Shown in pieces: positions 1 through 8,620 of a stretch of 51,923 bases of DNA; position 1 is the stretch's first letter; every line of letters begins with the position of its first letter. Under the pieces are notes generated by a model. The model did no database searches, had not been told where the DNA came from, and saw nothing but the letters and a program-made list of their open reading frames with translations. The position numbers and the translations under genes are program-made. Source of the DNA: Bacteroides sp. GTDB taxonomy: Bacteria > Bacteroidota > Bacteroidia > Bacteroidales > Bacteroidaceae. The stretch spans positions 1 to 51,923 of the forward strand of contig JAJBTC010000049.1 of assembly GCA_020861095.1 (NCBI GenBank), read 5' to 3'.

Positions 1-137
<137 letters not shown>

Positions 138-153
138 ACACACATATTCGCAA

Positions 154-1359
154 ATGAAAATTTTAGTATTGAACTGTGGTAGTTCATCTATCAAGTACAA
201 ACTGTTCGATATGGACAGTAAAGAAGTGATGGCGCAAGGAGGTATTGAAAAGATTGGTTTACCGGGTTCTTTTCTTAAATTGACGCTGCCCAATGATGAA
301 AAAGTAGTACTTGAGAAAGATATTCCGGAACATACTGTCGGTATTGAGTTTATCTTAGATACGCTGGTAAGCAAAGAATATGGATGCATCGGATCGCTGG
401 ATGAGATCTCTTCCGTGGGCCACCGTGTGGTACATGGCGGCGAAAAGTTCAACTCTTCCGTATTGATAACCGACGAGGTGATCCAGCAGATGGTAGAATG
501 TTCGGATCTTGCTCCTTTGCACAATCCGGCCAACCTGAAAGGTATATATACTATTTCCAAACTGCTTCCGGAAGTTCCTCAGATCGGGGTATTCGATACA
601 GCTTTTCACCAGACTATGCCGGAGCACGCGTATATATATGCCCTTCCGTATGAGTTTTATCCTAAATACGGTGTACGTCGTTATGGCTTTCATGGAACCA
701 GTCACCGCTATGTTTCACAAAGAGTATGTGACTTCCTCGGAGTAGATCCGCAAGGCAAGCGTATCATAACCTGTCACATTGGCAACGGTGGTTCGATCAC
801 TGCTGTAAAAGATGGAAAGTCAGTAGATACTTCTATGGGGCTGACTCCGGTAGAGGGATTGATGATGGGTACCCGTTGTGGCGATGTGGATGCCGGAGCA
901 TTGATCTTCCTGATGGAAAAAGAGGGATTGGACACGAACGGACTATCTGATCTGATCAATAAGAAAAGCGGTGTGCTGGGAGTTTCCGGTGTATCTTCTG
1001 ATATGCGTGAACTGGAAGCAGCCTGTGAAGCAGGAAATCCACGTGCTCAGCTCGCCCATGCTATCTATATCTATCGCATTAAGAAATATGTAGGTGCTTA
1101 TGCGGCAGCTATGGGTGGTGTGGATATCATTGTGTTTACCGGAGGGGTGGGTGAAAACCAACAAAATTGCCGTGAAGAAGTCTGTGAAGGACTCGAATTT
1201 ATGGGAGTAGAGATCAATAAAGAACTAAATGCCCGTATACGTGGGGAAGAGGTGTTGATCAGTACCCCGGAATCACGTGTAAAAGTAGCTATCATTCCTA
1301 CGGACGAAGAGTTTATGATCGCATCCGATACCCTGGAGATCCTGAAGCAGATGAAATAA
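154..1359 (+). CDS. ackA: Acetate kinase
   Basis: A 401-residue cytoplasmic kinase, the normal family length, converting acetyl phosphate and ADP to acetate and ATP. The N-terminal phosphate-binding motif (LNCGSSSIKYKLF) starts at residue 6. The second family signature is seen as RRYGFHGTSHRYV near residue 178, and the glycine-rich TGGVGEN segment lies near residue 330. The start at 154 gives the canonical MKILVLNCGSSS N-terminus. It follows pta directly and is followed by a hairpin terminator, so the two genes probably form one transcription unit for mixed-acid fermentation. Confidence 0.97.
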   Translation: MKILVLNCGSSSIKYKLFDMDSKEVMAQGGIEKIGLPGSFLKLTLPNDEKVVLEKDIPEHTVGIEFILDTLVSKEYGCIGSLDEISSVGHRVVHGGEKFNSSVLITDEVIQQMVECSDLAPLHNPANLKGIYTISKLLPEVPQIGVFDTAFHQTMPEHAYIYALPYEFYPKYGVRRYGFHGTSHRYVSQRVCDFLGVDPQGKRIITCHIGNGGSITAVKDGKSVDTSMGLTPVEGLMMGTRCGDVDAGALIFLMEKEGLDTNGLSDLINKKSGVLGVSGVSSDMRELEAACEAGNPRAQLAHAIYIYRIKKYVGAYAAAMGGVDIIVFTGGVGENQQNCREEVCEGLEFMGVEINKELNARIRGEEVLISTPESRVKVAIIPTDEEFMIASDTLEILKQMK

Positions 1360-1404
1360 GAAACCACGCTTCTATTTATATAAAATGGGTCGTTTGAGGG
1401 AAAG

Positions 1405-1443
1405 GCCGGAAGCAGTAAATCTGTTTTCCGGCTTTTTCTTTTA
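1405..1443 (+). terminator. Rho-independent terminator after ackA
   Basis: A 7-bp perfect stem (gccggaa at 1405-1411, ttccggc at 1426-1432) with a 14-nt loop is followed by a T-rich tract at 1433-1443. It lies 45 bases after the ackA stop and separates ackA from the phosphatase promoter. Confidence 0.75.
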
Positions 1444-1495
1444 TTTTTCATGGATTCTTCATCTCAAATATAAAATACGGTTCGGTCAAATTAGT

Positions 1496-1503
1496 TATCT
1501 TTG
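1496..1503 (+). promoter_or_regulatory. Bacteroidetes -7 promoter box for the alkaline phosphatase gene
   Basis: TATCTTTG matches the Bacteroidetes -7 consensus TAnnTTTG and lies 28 bases before the ATG at 1532. No clear TTTG -33 box is seen upstream. No phosphate-regulator binding repeat was recognised. Confidence 0.6.
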
Positions 1504-1531
1504 TTTGTGTTAACCAAGTAAAACTTAAAGG

Positions 1532-2932
1532 ATGAAACGAATAATTAATGCCTTATTATTTGTCTTGTTGGTGCAGGTAGCTGTATATGGTCAGCAAGCA
1601 AAGTATGTATTTTATTTTATTGGTGATGGAATGGGAGTCAACCAGGTGAATGGTGCAGAGATGTATCAGGGAGAATTGGATGGGAGGATTGGTGTAGAAC
1701 CTTTGTTGTTCAGCCGATTCCCAGTCGCCAGTATGGCCAGTACATTCTCTGCTACAAATTCCGTTACAGACTCTTCCGCGGCGGGTACGGCTCTGTCAAC
1801 CGGAGAAAAAACCTACAACGGTGCTATAGGAGTAGACATGGACAAGGCACCCCTTATGACCGTGGCCGAGCGGGCAAAGAAAGCAGGTCGCAGGGTGGGA
1901 ATAACTACCAGTGTGAGTGTGGACCATGCTACACCTGCTGCTTTTTATGCACATCAGCCCGATCGAAATATGTATTATGAGATAGGTCTGGACCTGATAG
2001 CGGCAGGATTTGATTTTTATGCGGGTGGTGGATTCCTTAAGCCGGAAACCCATGCCGATGGAACAAAGGCACCCCATCTCTTTCCGATCTTTGAAGAGGC
2101 TGGCTATACGATAGCCCGTGGTTATGAAGACTACAAGGCAAAGTCTGGTTCGTCAGACAAAATGATCCTGATCCAGAAAGAAGGAGCACCCACTCATTCT
2201 ATTCCCTATGCAATTGACCGCAAAGAGGATGATCTGACTCTGGCGCAGATTACGGAAAGTGCTATTTCTTTCCTGACCAGGAATAATAGAAAAGGGTTTT
2301 TCCTGATGATAGAGGGCGGTAAGATCGATTGGTCCTGCCACAATAACGATGCGGCTACTACCCTGAAAGAAGTGGTAGATATGGATGAGGCTGTGAAGGT
2401 AGCTTATGAGTTCTATAAGAAATATCCGAAGGAAACTTTGATTGTGGTGACTGCCGATCATGAAACGGGAGGTATGTCTCTGGGTACCGGACGTTACGAA
2501 ATGAAATTGAACTCTCTGGAATATCAGCAAGGCTCACTGGAAGTACTTTCTGCCCGTATAACGGATCTGCGCAAAGCCCATAACAACCAGGTAAGCTGGG
2601 AACAGATAAAGGAATGGCTTGGTGAACAAATGGGATTCTGGACAGAACTGCCCATAAGCTGGGAACAGGAGAAAAAACTCCGTGATGAGTACGAAAACTC
2701 TTTCGTGAAGAACAAGCAGGAGTTTGTGGAAAGTCTTTATTCCAGAACCGAACCGTTGGTCGCCTGTGCCAAAGATGTAATGAGTGAGATTGCTCGTGTG
2801 GGATGGACCAGTGGCGGACACTCTGCCGGATATGTGCCGGTATATGCGATCGGTGCGGGAGCCAATCTGTTTATGGGAACTATGGACAATACCGATATTC
2901 CCAAACGCATAGCAAAAGCAGCCGGATATTAA
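1532..2932 (+). CDS. Alkaline phosphatase
   Basis: A 466-residue exported phosphomonoesterase of the PhoA-like family. Residues 1-20 form a signal peptide ending around VYG-QQ. The metal-site GDGMG follows at residues 31-35. The nucleophile region is TDSSAAGTAL, with Asp80-Ser81 in the place of the E. coli catalytic Asp-Ser pair. VTADHETGG in the middle supplies further zinc ligands, and a late SGGHS supplies the last metal histidine. The enzyme would release phosphate from organic phosphoesters in the periplasm. It has its own promoter and ends in a convergent intergenic region, so it is probably monocistronic. Confidence 0.95.
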   Translation: MKRIINALLFVLLVQVAVYGQQAKYVFYFIGDGMGVNQVNGAEMYQGELDGRIGVEPLLFSRFPVASMASTFSATNSVTDSSAAGTALSTGEKTYNGAIGVDMDKAPLMTVAERAKKAGRRVGITTSVSVDHATPAAFYAHQPDRNMYYEIGLDLIAAGFDFYAGGGFLKPETHADGTKAPHLFPIFEEAGYTIARGYEDYKAKSGSSDKMILIQKEGAPTHSIPYAIDRKEDDLTLAQITESAISFLTRNNRKGFFLMIEGGKIDWSCHNNDAATTLKEVVDMDEAVKVAYEFYKKYPKETLIVVTADHETGGMSLGTGRYEMKLNSLEYQQGSLEVLSARITDLRKAHNNQVSWEQIKEWLGEQMGFWTELPISWEQEKKLRDEYENSFVKNKQEFVESLYSRTEPLVACAKDVMSEIARVGWTSGGHSAGYVPVYAIGAGANLFMGTMDNTDIPKRIAKAAGY

Positions 2933-2955
2933 TCGGATATAAAACAGCAAAATTC

Positions 2956-2997
2956 CAGTTCAGGGGTATGGGATTTACATCCCATACCCCTGAACTG
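2956..2997. repeat. Perfect 18-bp inverted repeat (hairpin) after the phosphatase gene
   Basis: Arms 2956-2973 and 2980-2997 are exact reverse complements around a 6-nt loop (tttaca). The hairpin starts 24 bases after the phosphatase stop. It would end transcription or protect the mRNA 3' end, although there is no long T-run on either side. Confidence 0.8.
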
Positions 2998-3111
2998 AAT
3001 AAGATCGTTCCTTAAGTTATAGATCAGGGAGTAAACTGGTATTCTGTGCATAGCATGTCTGAAGAATAGCAGTGTTCTTTCGCCATTGAAGGTAAGCATA
3101 CATCCGATTAG

Positions 3112-3193
3112 ACCCGGATGTAATAACCAATTACACCCGGATATAATCCATTGTTACATCCGGGTGTAATGAGATATTAGATCCGGGTGTAAT
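3112..3193. repeat. Four 23-bp-phased copies of a palindromic TTACAcCCGGgTGTAA-like unit
   Basis: Four copies of a near-palindromic unit have their CCGG cores at 3114, 3137, 3160 and 3183, exactly 23 bases apart. The first two read acccggatgtaat or ttacacccggat, and the last two read atccgggtgtaat. The rest of this convergent 401-base gap (2933-3333) holds only the hairpin at 2956-2997. I see no gene in it. Confidence 0.85.
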
Positions 3194-3333
3194 TGGATAT
3201 ATCACATACAGATATAAAACCTGGCAATGGTATTGTATCAGGACGACACAGTAAATAAACAGAAAAGATACCGGGCAACATTTGATTATATCCTTGAAAC
3301 CGGAATTTTATGCCGGGATATATCAGGGAGCTA

Positions 3334-4098
3334 TCAGGGTTTGCTTTCTCCTTCTATGTAGTTCTCCAGGAACAGGTTCTCACCATCGAATACAACATAC
3401 GAAAAATAGCTGATCCAGTCGCCCAGGATCACCATGCGGCAGGTGGGGCTTAACATCAGATCCAATTCGATATGCCGGTGACCATACATAAAGAAGTTGA
3501 TATTGGGATGTGCCCGGAGATATTCTTTGGAATAGAGAACCAGGTGCTCTTTGTCTTCTCCCATGTATTCGGGTTCTTTGCCACCTTCCCTTTTGAGACG
3601 GCTACGCTTGGCCCAGCTCAGTCCCAATTCCATACTCCACCGGGGATGGATGGTAGAGAAAAGTGTCCGGAGGGTGCGGCTGTGAAACATACGGCGCAAA
3701 AACCTGAATTTAGGATCCGGATCTCCCAGGCCGTCTCCATGAGCCAGATAGAACTCTTTCCCATGAATTTCCGTTGTCAGAGGTTTTCTGTGCAGGATCA
3801 CTCCACATTCCTGCTCGAGATAGTCTCCGCACCAGATATCATGATTCCCAATGAAGAAATGTATTTCCACTCCCATGTCTGTGAGTTCGGAGATCTTACC
3901 CAAAAAACGCGTATATCCTTTGGGTACGACCATGCGGAACTCATACCAGAAGTCGAACATATCACCCAGCAGATAGATCGCATCTGCTTTGTGTTTGATC
4001 TCTTCCAGGAAGTTTACCAGTCTGCGCTCCTGGGTGCGCCCATGTTTAATGGCACGCGAACCCAGGTGGGCATCGGAGAGGAAATAGGTATTTTTCAT
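3334..4098 (-). CDS. lpxH: UDP-2,3-diacylglucosamine diphosphatase
   Basis: A 254-residue calcineurin-like phosphoesterase that hydrolyses UDP-2,3-diacylglucosamine to lipid X and UMP in lipid A synthesis, peripheral to the inner membrane. The metal-binding motifs appear in order: SDAHLGSR (residues 8-15), GDMFDFW, GNHDIW, HGDG and a C-terminal GHRH. Length fits the LpxH family. Its ATG overlaps the stop of the DUF59 gene by 4 bases, so the two are probably co-transcribed and translationally coupled. A related Bacteroidetes metallophosphoesterase of different substrate cannot be excluded, but the motif set is that of LpxH. Confidence 0.88.
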   Translation of the reverse strand: MKNTYFLSDAHLGSRAIKHGRTQERRLVNFLEEIKHKADAIYLLGDMFDFWYEFRMVVPKGYTRFLGKISELTDMGVEIHFFIGNHDIWCGDYLEQECGVILHRKPLTTEIHGKEFYLAHGDGLGDPDPKFRFLRRMFHSRTLRTLFSTIHPRWSMELGLSWAKRSRLKREGGKEPEYMGEDKEHLVLYSKEYLRAHPNINFFMYGHRHIELDLMLSPTCRMVILGDWISYFSYVVFDGENLFLENYIEGESKP

Positions 4099-4406
4099 AA
4101 GAAACCTAATTCAAGTTTTGCCTCTTCGCTCATCATATCTTTGTCCCACTCCGGTTCGAAAACCAGATTGATGGTAGCGGAGGTCACCCCTTCTACCGAT
4201 TCTACTTTCTGGCGCACATCTTCCATAATAAAATCCGCGGCCGGACAGTTGGGAGCAGTCAGTGTCATGTCCAGGATCAGTTCACCGTCTTCCTGCAGAT
4301 CAATGTTATAGATCAGACCGAGGTCATATACATTGACTGGTATTTCAGGGTCAAAGACCGTTTTGAGCGTCCGGACGATCTTTTCTTCTGTTTCTAATTT
4401 ATCCAT
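4095..4406 (-). CDS. MIP18/DUF59-family iron-sulfur cluster assembly protein (SufT-like)
   Basis: A 103-residue MIP18-family (DUF59) protein. Visible family features are the early PEIPVNVYDLGLIYNI segment around residue 20 and the LTAPNCPAADF segment around residue 50, whose cysteine is the conserved one of the family. Members help mature Fe-S proteins or sit in SUF operons. No suf genes are nearby, so the exact role is inferred from the family. The 4-base overlap with lpxH shows an operon in which this gene is first. A candidate -7 box on the same strand lies at 4436-4443. Confidence 0.85.
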   Translation of the reverse strand: MDKLETEEKIVRTLKTVFDPEIPVNVYDLGLIYNIDLQEDGELILDMTLTAPNCPAADFIMEDVRQKVESVEGVTSATINLVFEPEWDKDMMSEEAKLELGFL

Positions 4407-4435
4407 AATTGGTATTTGTTATCTATTTTGTAAGA

Positions 4436-4443
4436 CAAATTTA
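4436..4443 (-). promoter_or_regulatory. Candidate -7 box for the DUF59-lpxH operon
   Basis: Read on the - strand this is TAAATTTG, a match to TAnnTTTG, 30 bases before the DUF59 start codon. No -33 box is evident, so the call is tentative. Confidence 0.4.
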
Positions 4444-4859
4444 AGAAACTGATTTGATTTTCCACGAATAATTGATTTTTTTATTCTTCGTTCTGCACTC
4501 TTTTTACCACACTTCTTTCTATTGTAAAAGGTACCTATGCGTCTTGTATGTTAGCATATAGAATATTGCGTATGGAGATTTGCGAGAAACCACATTCTGT
4601 ACTTTCAATGGTATATCGTACGCCCCTTTGCTGACCGCCTGGTTGGCTACGCCGATCTTCGATTGACTTCGTCGACTGTTGGTTCAGTACATCGTAAATC
4701 TCTTTGTGTCTCTACCTACGCCGCCTGTTATTGCATCGGAGTCAGAAAAACGGACTTAAATTGAGTCTGAACACAGAAACGAGCAAAACAAACAGCTCCT
4801 GAGAAAAAACTCTGAATGAATCTTTGAGTGTATAGTGGGAGAGAGAAGGGATACTTCTG
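4444..4859. other. Gene-free intergenic stretch with one dispersed-repeat copy
   Basis: I see no protein gene here. The stretch contains atcgtaaatctctttgtgtc and following bases at 4691-4715, a near copy of the 26-bp sequence that also occurs at 44910-44935 and 45177-45202. A short stretch around 4540-4560 (gtatgttagcatat) also resembles 45073-45085. This suggests a dispersed intergenic repeat family in the genome. Confidence 0.6.
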
Positions 4860-5564
4860 TCAGATCAGCCCTTCGTCAGCAAAACTGAAAAAACTCCCGT
4901 CGCACACAATAACATGATCCATCAGACGAATGTTCATCGCCTCTGCTCCTTTCAGCACGGCGGCGGTTACCCGTCGGTCTGCCCGGCTGGGCTGGGGATT
5001 TCCGGAGGGATGATTGTGGATGATCGCGATCTGAGGGGCCTGTGCCAGTAATGCCTCCCGTAAGATGGAGCGTACATCCGCATACGTTCCGTCAATGCCT
5101 CCCACACTGATGCGTGACTGTCCGGATAACCGGGAAGATTGTGTCAGGAAGAGTACCCAGAATTCTTCTTGTGTCAGGTCGCACAGGATCGGATGAAAGA
5201 AGGAATAAATGTCTTTAGACGTATGGAGGAATTTCTTGTCGGCAACCGTTTGTTTGGTCCGTCGCTTCCCTAATTCCAGTGCGGCCATGATCATGCAGGC
5301 TTTGGCCTCACCTATACCTCTGAATTTCTGGAAATCCAGATGGTTCCATTTCCCCAATGTGTTCAGGTTGTTGTTACACTCTTTCAGGATACGCCTCATC
5401 AGGTCTATGGCACTCTCTTCGGTATTGCCTGAACCAACTAAGATGGCCATTAGTTCGGCATCGGTCAGTACATCGGGACCTTTCTTCATCATTTTTTCAC
5501 GCGGACGGTCTTCTTCTGCCCAATCTTTGATAGGCAGGTCTTTGCATTTTTTTGTGTCTTTCAT
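4860..5564 (-). CDS. radC: RadC family protein (JAB/MPN metalloprotease fold)
   Basis: A 234-residue member of the RadC (UPF0758) family. The N-terminal part (to about residue 105) holds the helix-hairpin-helix-like region with GSG and FRGIGEAKA. The C-terminal JAB/MPN domain has the zinc motif His183-Asn-His185-Pro followed by Ser193 and Asp196, the full HxHx7Sx2D signature. The family is historically tied to DNA repair, but its molecular activity is not established. It sits alone between a gene-free stretch and the glycosyltransferase. No promoter box was recognised. Confidence 0.93.
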   Translation of the reverse strand: MKDTKKCKDLPIKDWAEEDRPREKMMKKGPDVLTDAELMAILVGSGNTEESAIDLMRRILKECNNNLNTLGKWNHLDFQKFRGIGEAKACMIMAALELGKRRTKQTVADKKFLHTSKDIYSFFHPILCDLTQEEFWVLFLTQSSRLSGQSRISVGGIDGTYADVRSILREALLAQAPQIAIIHNHPSGNPQPSRADRRVTAAVLKGAEAMNIRLMDHVIVCDGSFFSFADEGLI

Positions 5565-5684
5565 GGTTATGGTTTATTTATTTGTTGGAACGTGGAGGTG
5601 GCGGACTCCGTTTCCAGTTCAAGTTAAGGTCGTGCAGATGGCTATTGCACATTGATATGCCGATTGTCAGAAATAAGATTGTTT

Positions 5685-6674
5685 TTACATACAGGCTTGA
5701 TTATTTATAGGTTGATGGTTCTTTTTTCCAAGGATGCAACGTTTCCACCAGGCTTCCCAGAAGCCAACTCCATATCCCACCAGTTGAATGTATGCTGCAG
5801 CTACGGAGTATAGCCCGATCTTCACACTCCGGTTGCGAAGAGAAGAGTCGACACAGATTACCAGGGCGAAAAGCAACAGAGGAAGCAATGTCAGTGGACA
5901 TAAGAAACTACTTAGCAGCAATAGAACTGCTCCGGCTGTAAACAAAGCAGGAAGCAAGTGTACAAATTTAAGTGATTCCGGATAAAGTTTGTACAGATTG
6001 ATACGTCCGATCCCGAAATGATTGGTCTGATGGAAAAACTTTTTAAGATCTGTGCGGCGTTTGTGGTATACCCAGGCATCGGGAAACAACCGGCAGGAAT
6101 ATCCCCCTTTGAACAGCCGGATGCTGAAATCAATATCTTCTGCGTATTTCATCGCGGGAAAACCTCCGAGTTCCTCATATACATCTTTCCGGATCCCCAG
6201 ATTGAAACTGCGCGGATAAAATGTATCCAGCTTCTTTTCCCCTCCCCGGATGCCGCCTGTAGTCAGAAATGAGGTCATGCTGTAATTGATCGCTTTCTGA
6301 ATATCTGTGAATGATTCATGTGCCCGATCCCTACCTCCGAAAGCATCTGCCGGCGCTTCGGTCAGTTCCTTTTCCACCGCGTCGAAATATCCCTCCGGAA
6401 CGATGCAGTCAGAATCCAGTATAATAAGGAATTCTCCGTTGCTACGCGCTGCACCGTAGTTGCGGGTCAGACCTGGTCCGGAATTCGGTTTGAAATAATA
6501 ATGTATATCCAACCGATCTCTGTATTTTTCTATGACCTCTTTACAAGGCGTGGCAGAACCGTCTTCTACAACAATCACTTCAAAATCCTTGTAATGTTGT
6601 TGTGTCAGACTATCCAGGAGTTCGTCTACTTCGTCAGGGCGGTTGTAGACAGGGATGATCACCGAATAGAACAT
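5685..6674 (-). CDS. Family 2 glycosyltransferase, membrane-anchored
   Basis: A 329-residue GT-A fold glycosyltransferase. Residues 4-10 (SVIIPVYN) start the nucleotide-sugar domain, VVEDGSA follows near residue 35, and the metal-binding DSD is at about residues 89-91. YAEDIDFSIRLF near residue 180 is the ED acceptor-site motif. The region from about 240 to 280 is strongly hydrophobic (two membrane segments), which places the enzyme at the inner membrane facing the cytoplasm. It would add a sugar to a surface glycan or lipid-linked precursor. Neither donor nor acceptor can be deduced, because no other glycan genes are adjacent. Confidence 0.85.
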   Translation of the reverse strand: MFYSVIIPVYNRPDEVDELLDSLTQQHYKDFEVIVVEDGSATPCKEVIEKYRDRLDIHYYFKPNSGPGLTRNYGAARSNGEFLIILDSDCIVPEGYFDAVEKELTEAPADAFGGRDRAHESFTDIQKAINYSMTSFLTTGGIRGGEKKLDTFYPRSFNLGIRKDVYEELGGFPAMKYAEDIDFSIRLFKGGYSCRLFPDAWVYHKRRTDLKKFFHQTNHFGIGRINLYKLYPESLKFVHLLPALFTAGAVLLLLSSFLCPLTLLPLLLFALVICVDSSLRNRSVKIGLYSVAAAYIQLVGYGVGFWEAWWKRCILGKKNHQPINNQACM

Positions 6675-6765
6675 AGCGGATGAAATAAAAACGGATGATC
6701 CGGAACAGTCGGGTAAACTGTACGGATCATTCGTATAGGGTTGGTTGTATGGTCTGTTCGTCTGG

Positions 6766-7332
6766 TTATGCTTTCACACGACCTACGTAAGAGCCATCAC
6801 GGGTATCCACTTCGATGGTTTCCCCTTCATTGATAAACAGAGGTACCCGTACGGTTGCCCCGGTTTCCAGTGTTGCGGGTTTGGTCGCATTGGTAGCGGT
6901 ATCCCCTTTCAGGCCCGGCTCTGTATACGTGATCTTCAATACCACTTTGGTAGCGACTTCCGCATAGAGAACGGTTTCGGATTCGGCGTGTGAAACCACA
7001 TCCACCACATCTCCTTCTTTCAGAAAGTCTACACCAGTGATCAGGTTTTTCTCGATAGAGATCTGTTCGAACGTCTCCTGATTCATGAAATTGTATCCCA
7101 TATCATCCGCGTACAGATATTGATAAGGACGACGTTCGATCCGTACTTCGTTGATCTTCACACCTGCGTTGAAAGTCTTGTCGATGGTACGTCCGTTGGT
7201 GACGCTCTTCAGCTTGGTACGTACGAAGGCTGCGCCTTTTCCGGGTTTTACGTGCAGGAACTCAACAATGAAATAGAAGTGCCCGTCCAGGTCGATACAC
7301 ATCCCGTTTTTAATGTCTGATGTAGTAGCCAT
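6766..7332 (-). CDS. efp: Elongation factor P
   Basis: A 188-residue EF-P, the normal length, with the three-barrel, tRNA-like fold. It enters the ribosome between the P and E sites and relieves stalling at polyproline stretches. The tip loop is visible as [12 protein letters not shown], with Lys32 at the position of the modified lysine of E. coli EF-P. Domain III ends in [13 protein letters not shown]. No epmA or epmB modification genes are in the window. It is divergent from rpmH. Confidence 0.97.
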   Translation of the reverse strand: MATTSDIKNGMCIDLDGHFYFIVEFLHVKPGKGAAFVRTKLKSVTNGRTIDKTFNAGVKINEVRIERRPYQYLYADDMGYNFMNQETFEQISIEKNLITGVDFLKEGDVVDVVSHAESETVLYAEVATKVVLKITYTEPGLKGDTATNATKPATLETGATVRVPLFINEGETIEVDTRDGSYVGRVKA

Positions 7333-7477
7333 ATTTTTTGATTTAATATATTGTTTTCAATACATACAATGGATCTATGTCCGTGAATTTGCTTGCAAAA
7401 GTAATCCAATTCGATAAAAATCACAAAATCTTTTGAGTAAAAAAGGGTTATCTGTTGGTTAATTTAAAAAAAGTATC

Positions 7478-7485
7478 TATTTTTG
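7478..7485 (+). promoter_or_regulatory. -7 box of the rpmH promoter
   Basis: TATTTTTG matches TAnnTTTG. A TTGG at 7455-7458, 19 bases upstream, is a plausible -33 box. The start codon of rpmH lies 44 bases downstream. Confidence 0.65.
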
Positions 7486-7529
7486 CAACCCGATTTGTGA
7501 GAATAATAACGTAAAAACAAGATATCGTA

Positions 7530-7685
7530 ATGAAGAGAACATTTCAACCCTCTAACAGAAAGAGAAAGAACAAACACGGATTTCGTGAGAGAATGGCTAC
7601 AGCCAATGGTCGCAGAGTATTGGCTTCCCGTCGTGCGAAAGGCAGAAAGAAACTAACTGTTTCTGACGAATACAACGGAAATTAA
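7530..7685 (+). CDS. rpmH: 50S ribosomal protein L34
   Basis: A small gene encoding 51 residues that begins [19 protein letters not shown] and continues with [20 protein letters not shown], an unmistakable L34. It is an RNA-binding protein of the large ribosomal subunit, very rich in Arg and Lys. It stands alone here. The usual rnpA neighbour seen in many phyla is absent, and a strong terminator follows. Confidence 0.97.
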   Translation: MKRTFQPSNRKRKNKHGFRERMATANGRRVLASRRAKGRKKLTVSDEYNGN

Positions 7686-7719
7686 GTTCGTGACGCCGCA
7701 GAGCGTTCACCGAAGAATA

Positions 7720-7760
7720 AACAAAAAAGAAGTAAAGGGCACTTTACTTCTTTTTTGTTT
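7720..7760 (+). terminator. Strong terminator after rpmH
   Basis: Arms 7720-7737 and 7742-7759 form a perfect 18-bp stem with a 4-nt loop (ggca). The 3' arm itself carries a run of six T. The A-rich 5' arm makes it potentially active in both directions. Confidence 0.85.
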
Positions 7761-7904
7761 GATATAAGGTGTATATATCCTCTCCTGACAGATCGTATGC
7801 CCCATCTTTGGCGGGTCCGGGAAGAAAAAATGCTTTGGAAGCAGGCAAAAAAGTTTGCCGGAAATTAAACACACTTCAAATATTGGTGTTAAAGAGTTAA
7901 CAGA

Positions 7905-7929
7905 CAGGCTTAATTTCTTTTTAAGCCTG
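7905..7929. repeat. 9-bp inverted repeat upstream of the PASTA gene
   Basis: CAGGCTTAA at 7905-7913 pairs perfectly with TTAAGCCTG at 7921-7929 around a 7-nt loop. It lies just before the promoter box at 7953-7960. It could be an operator or the end of an upstream transcript. The rest of 7761-7982 shows nothing else recognisable. Confidence 0.55.
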
Positions 7930-7952
7930 ATGGAAAGTACCAACAAATGTTG

Positions 7953-7960
7953 TATCTTTG
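7953..7960 (+). promoter_or_regulatory. -7 box before the PASTA-rluD-ddl gene cluster
   Basis: TATCTTTG, a full TAnnTTTG match, lies 22 bases before the ATG at 7983. The closely spaced genes downstream (8-11 base gaps or 4-base overlaps up to 12523) make it the likely promoter of a five-gene operon. Confidence 0.6.
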
Positions 7961-7982
7961 AAACCTAATAGAATAATTAATC

Positions 7983-8612
7983 ATGACAATAAAAGAGTTT
8001 TTTTCTCTCAGGACCAATAAGCTTTTCTGGCTGAGTATAGTAGCTATGGCTGCCATTTCTGTCATGTTGTTCTTTATTGTTTTTAAAGGACTGGATGTAT
8101 ACACCCGTCATGGAGAGGCTATTGAAGTTCCTGACGTTAAGGGAAAAACAGTGAAAGAGGCTACTGAAATATTTAAGAAGAATAAATTACAGTGTGTAGT
8201 CTCTGATTCGGTTTATATCAGTGATAGGGCTGCCGGGAGTATCCTCGACTATAACCCTCCTGCCGGTCAGAAAGTAAAAGAAGGACGTACGATATATATG
8301 ACTATCAATACGATGAGTGTGCCCTTGGTAATAGTTCCTGATGTCGCGGACAATAGTTCCTATCGTCAGGCCCAGGCCATGCTGATCGGTGCCGGCTTCC
8401 GTATGGGACCCTCTGAAAATGTAACGGGTGAGATGGATTGGGTATATGGTGTAAAATATCAGGGAAACATTCTTCGTGCCGGAGATAAAGCCCCCATGGG
8501 AGCTACTCTCACCCTAATGGTAGGAGATGGTTCTACCACGGAAGAAGAATACGAATCTCCTTATAATGTAGATTCATTGCGGAACGATACGACAGAAGAA
8601 TCCTGGTTTTAA
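7983..8612 (+). CDS. PASTA domain-containing membrane-anchored protein
   Basis: A 209-residue protein with a short cytoplasmic N-terminus, one membrane segment (about residues 15-38) and two PASTA repeats outside. The repeats begin at EVPDVKGKTVKEA (about residue 48) and VPDVADNSSYRQAQ (about 119). PASTA domains in other bacteria bind peptidoglycan fragments or stabilise penicillin-binding proteins and kinases. Here no kinase or transpeptidase domain is attached. It is followed after 8 bases by rluD and then ddl, a conserved Bacteroidetes arrangement, so a cell-wall role is an inference from domain and context. Confidence 0.87.
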   Translation: MTIKEFFSLRTNKLFWLSIVAMAAISVMLFFIVFKGLDVYTRHGEAIEVPDVKGKTVKEATEIFKKNKLQCVVSDSVYISDRAAGSILDYNPPAGQKVKEGRTIYMTINTMSVPLVIVPDVADNSSYRQAQAMLIGAGFRMGPSENVTGEMDWVYGVKYQGNILRAGDKAPMGATLTLMVGDGSTTEEEYESPYNVDSLRNDTTEESWF

Positions 8613-8620
8613 AGGTAAAC

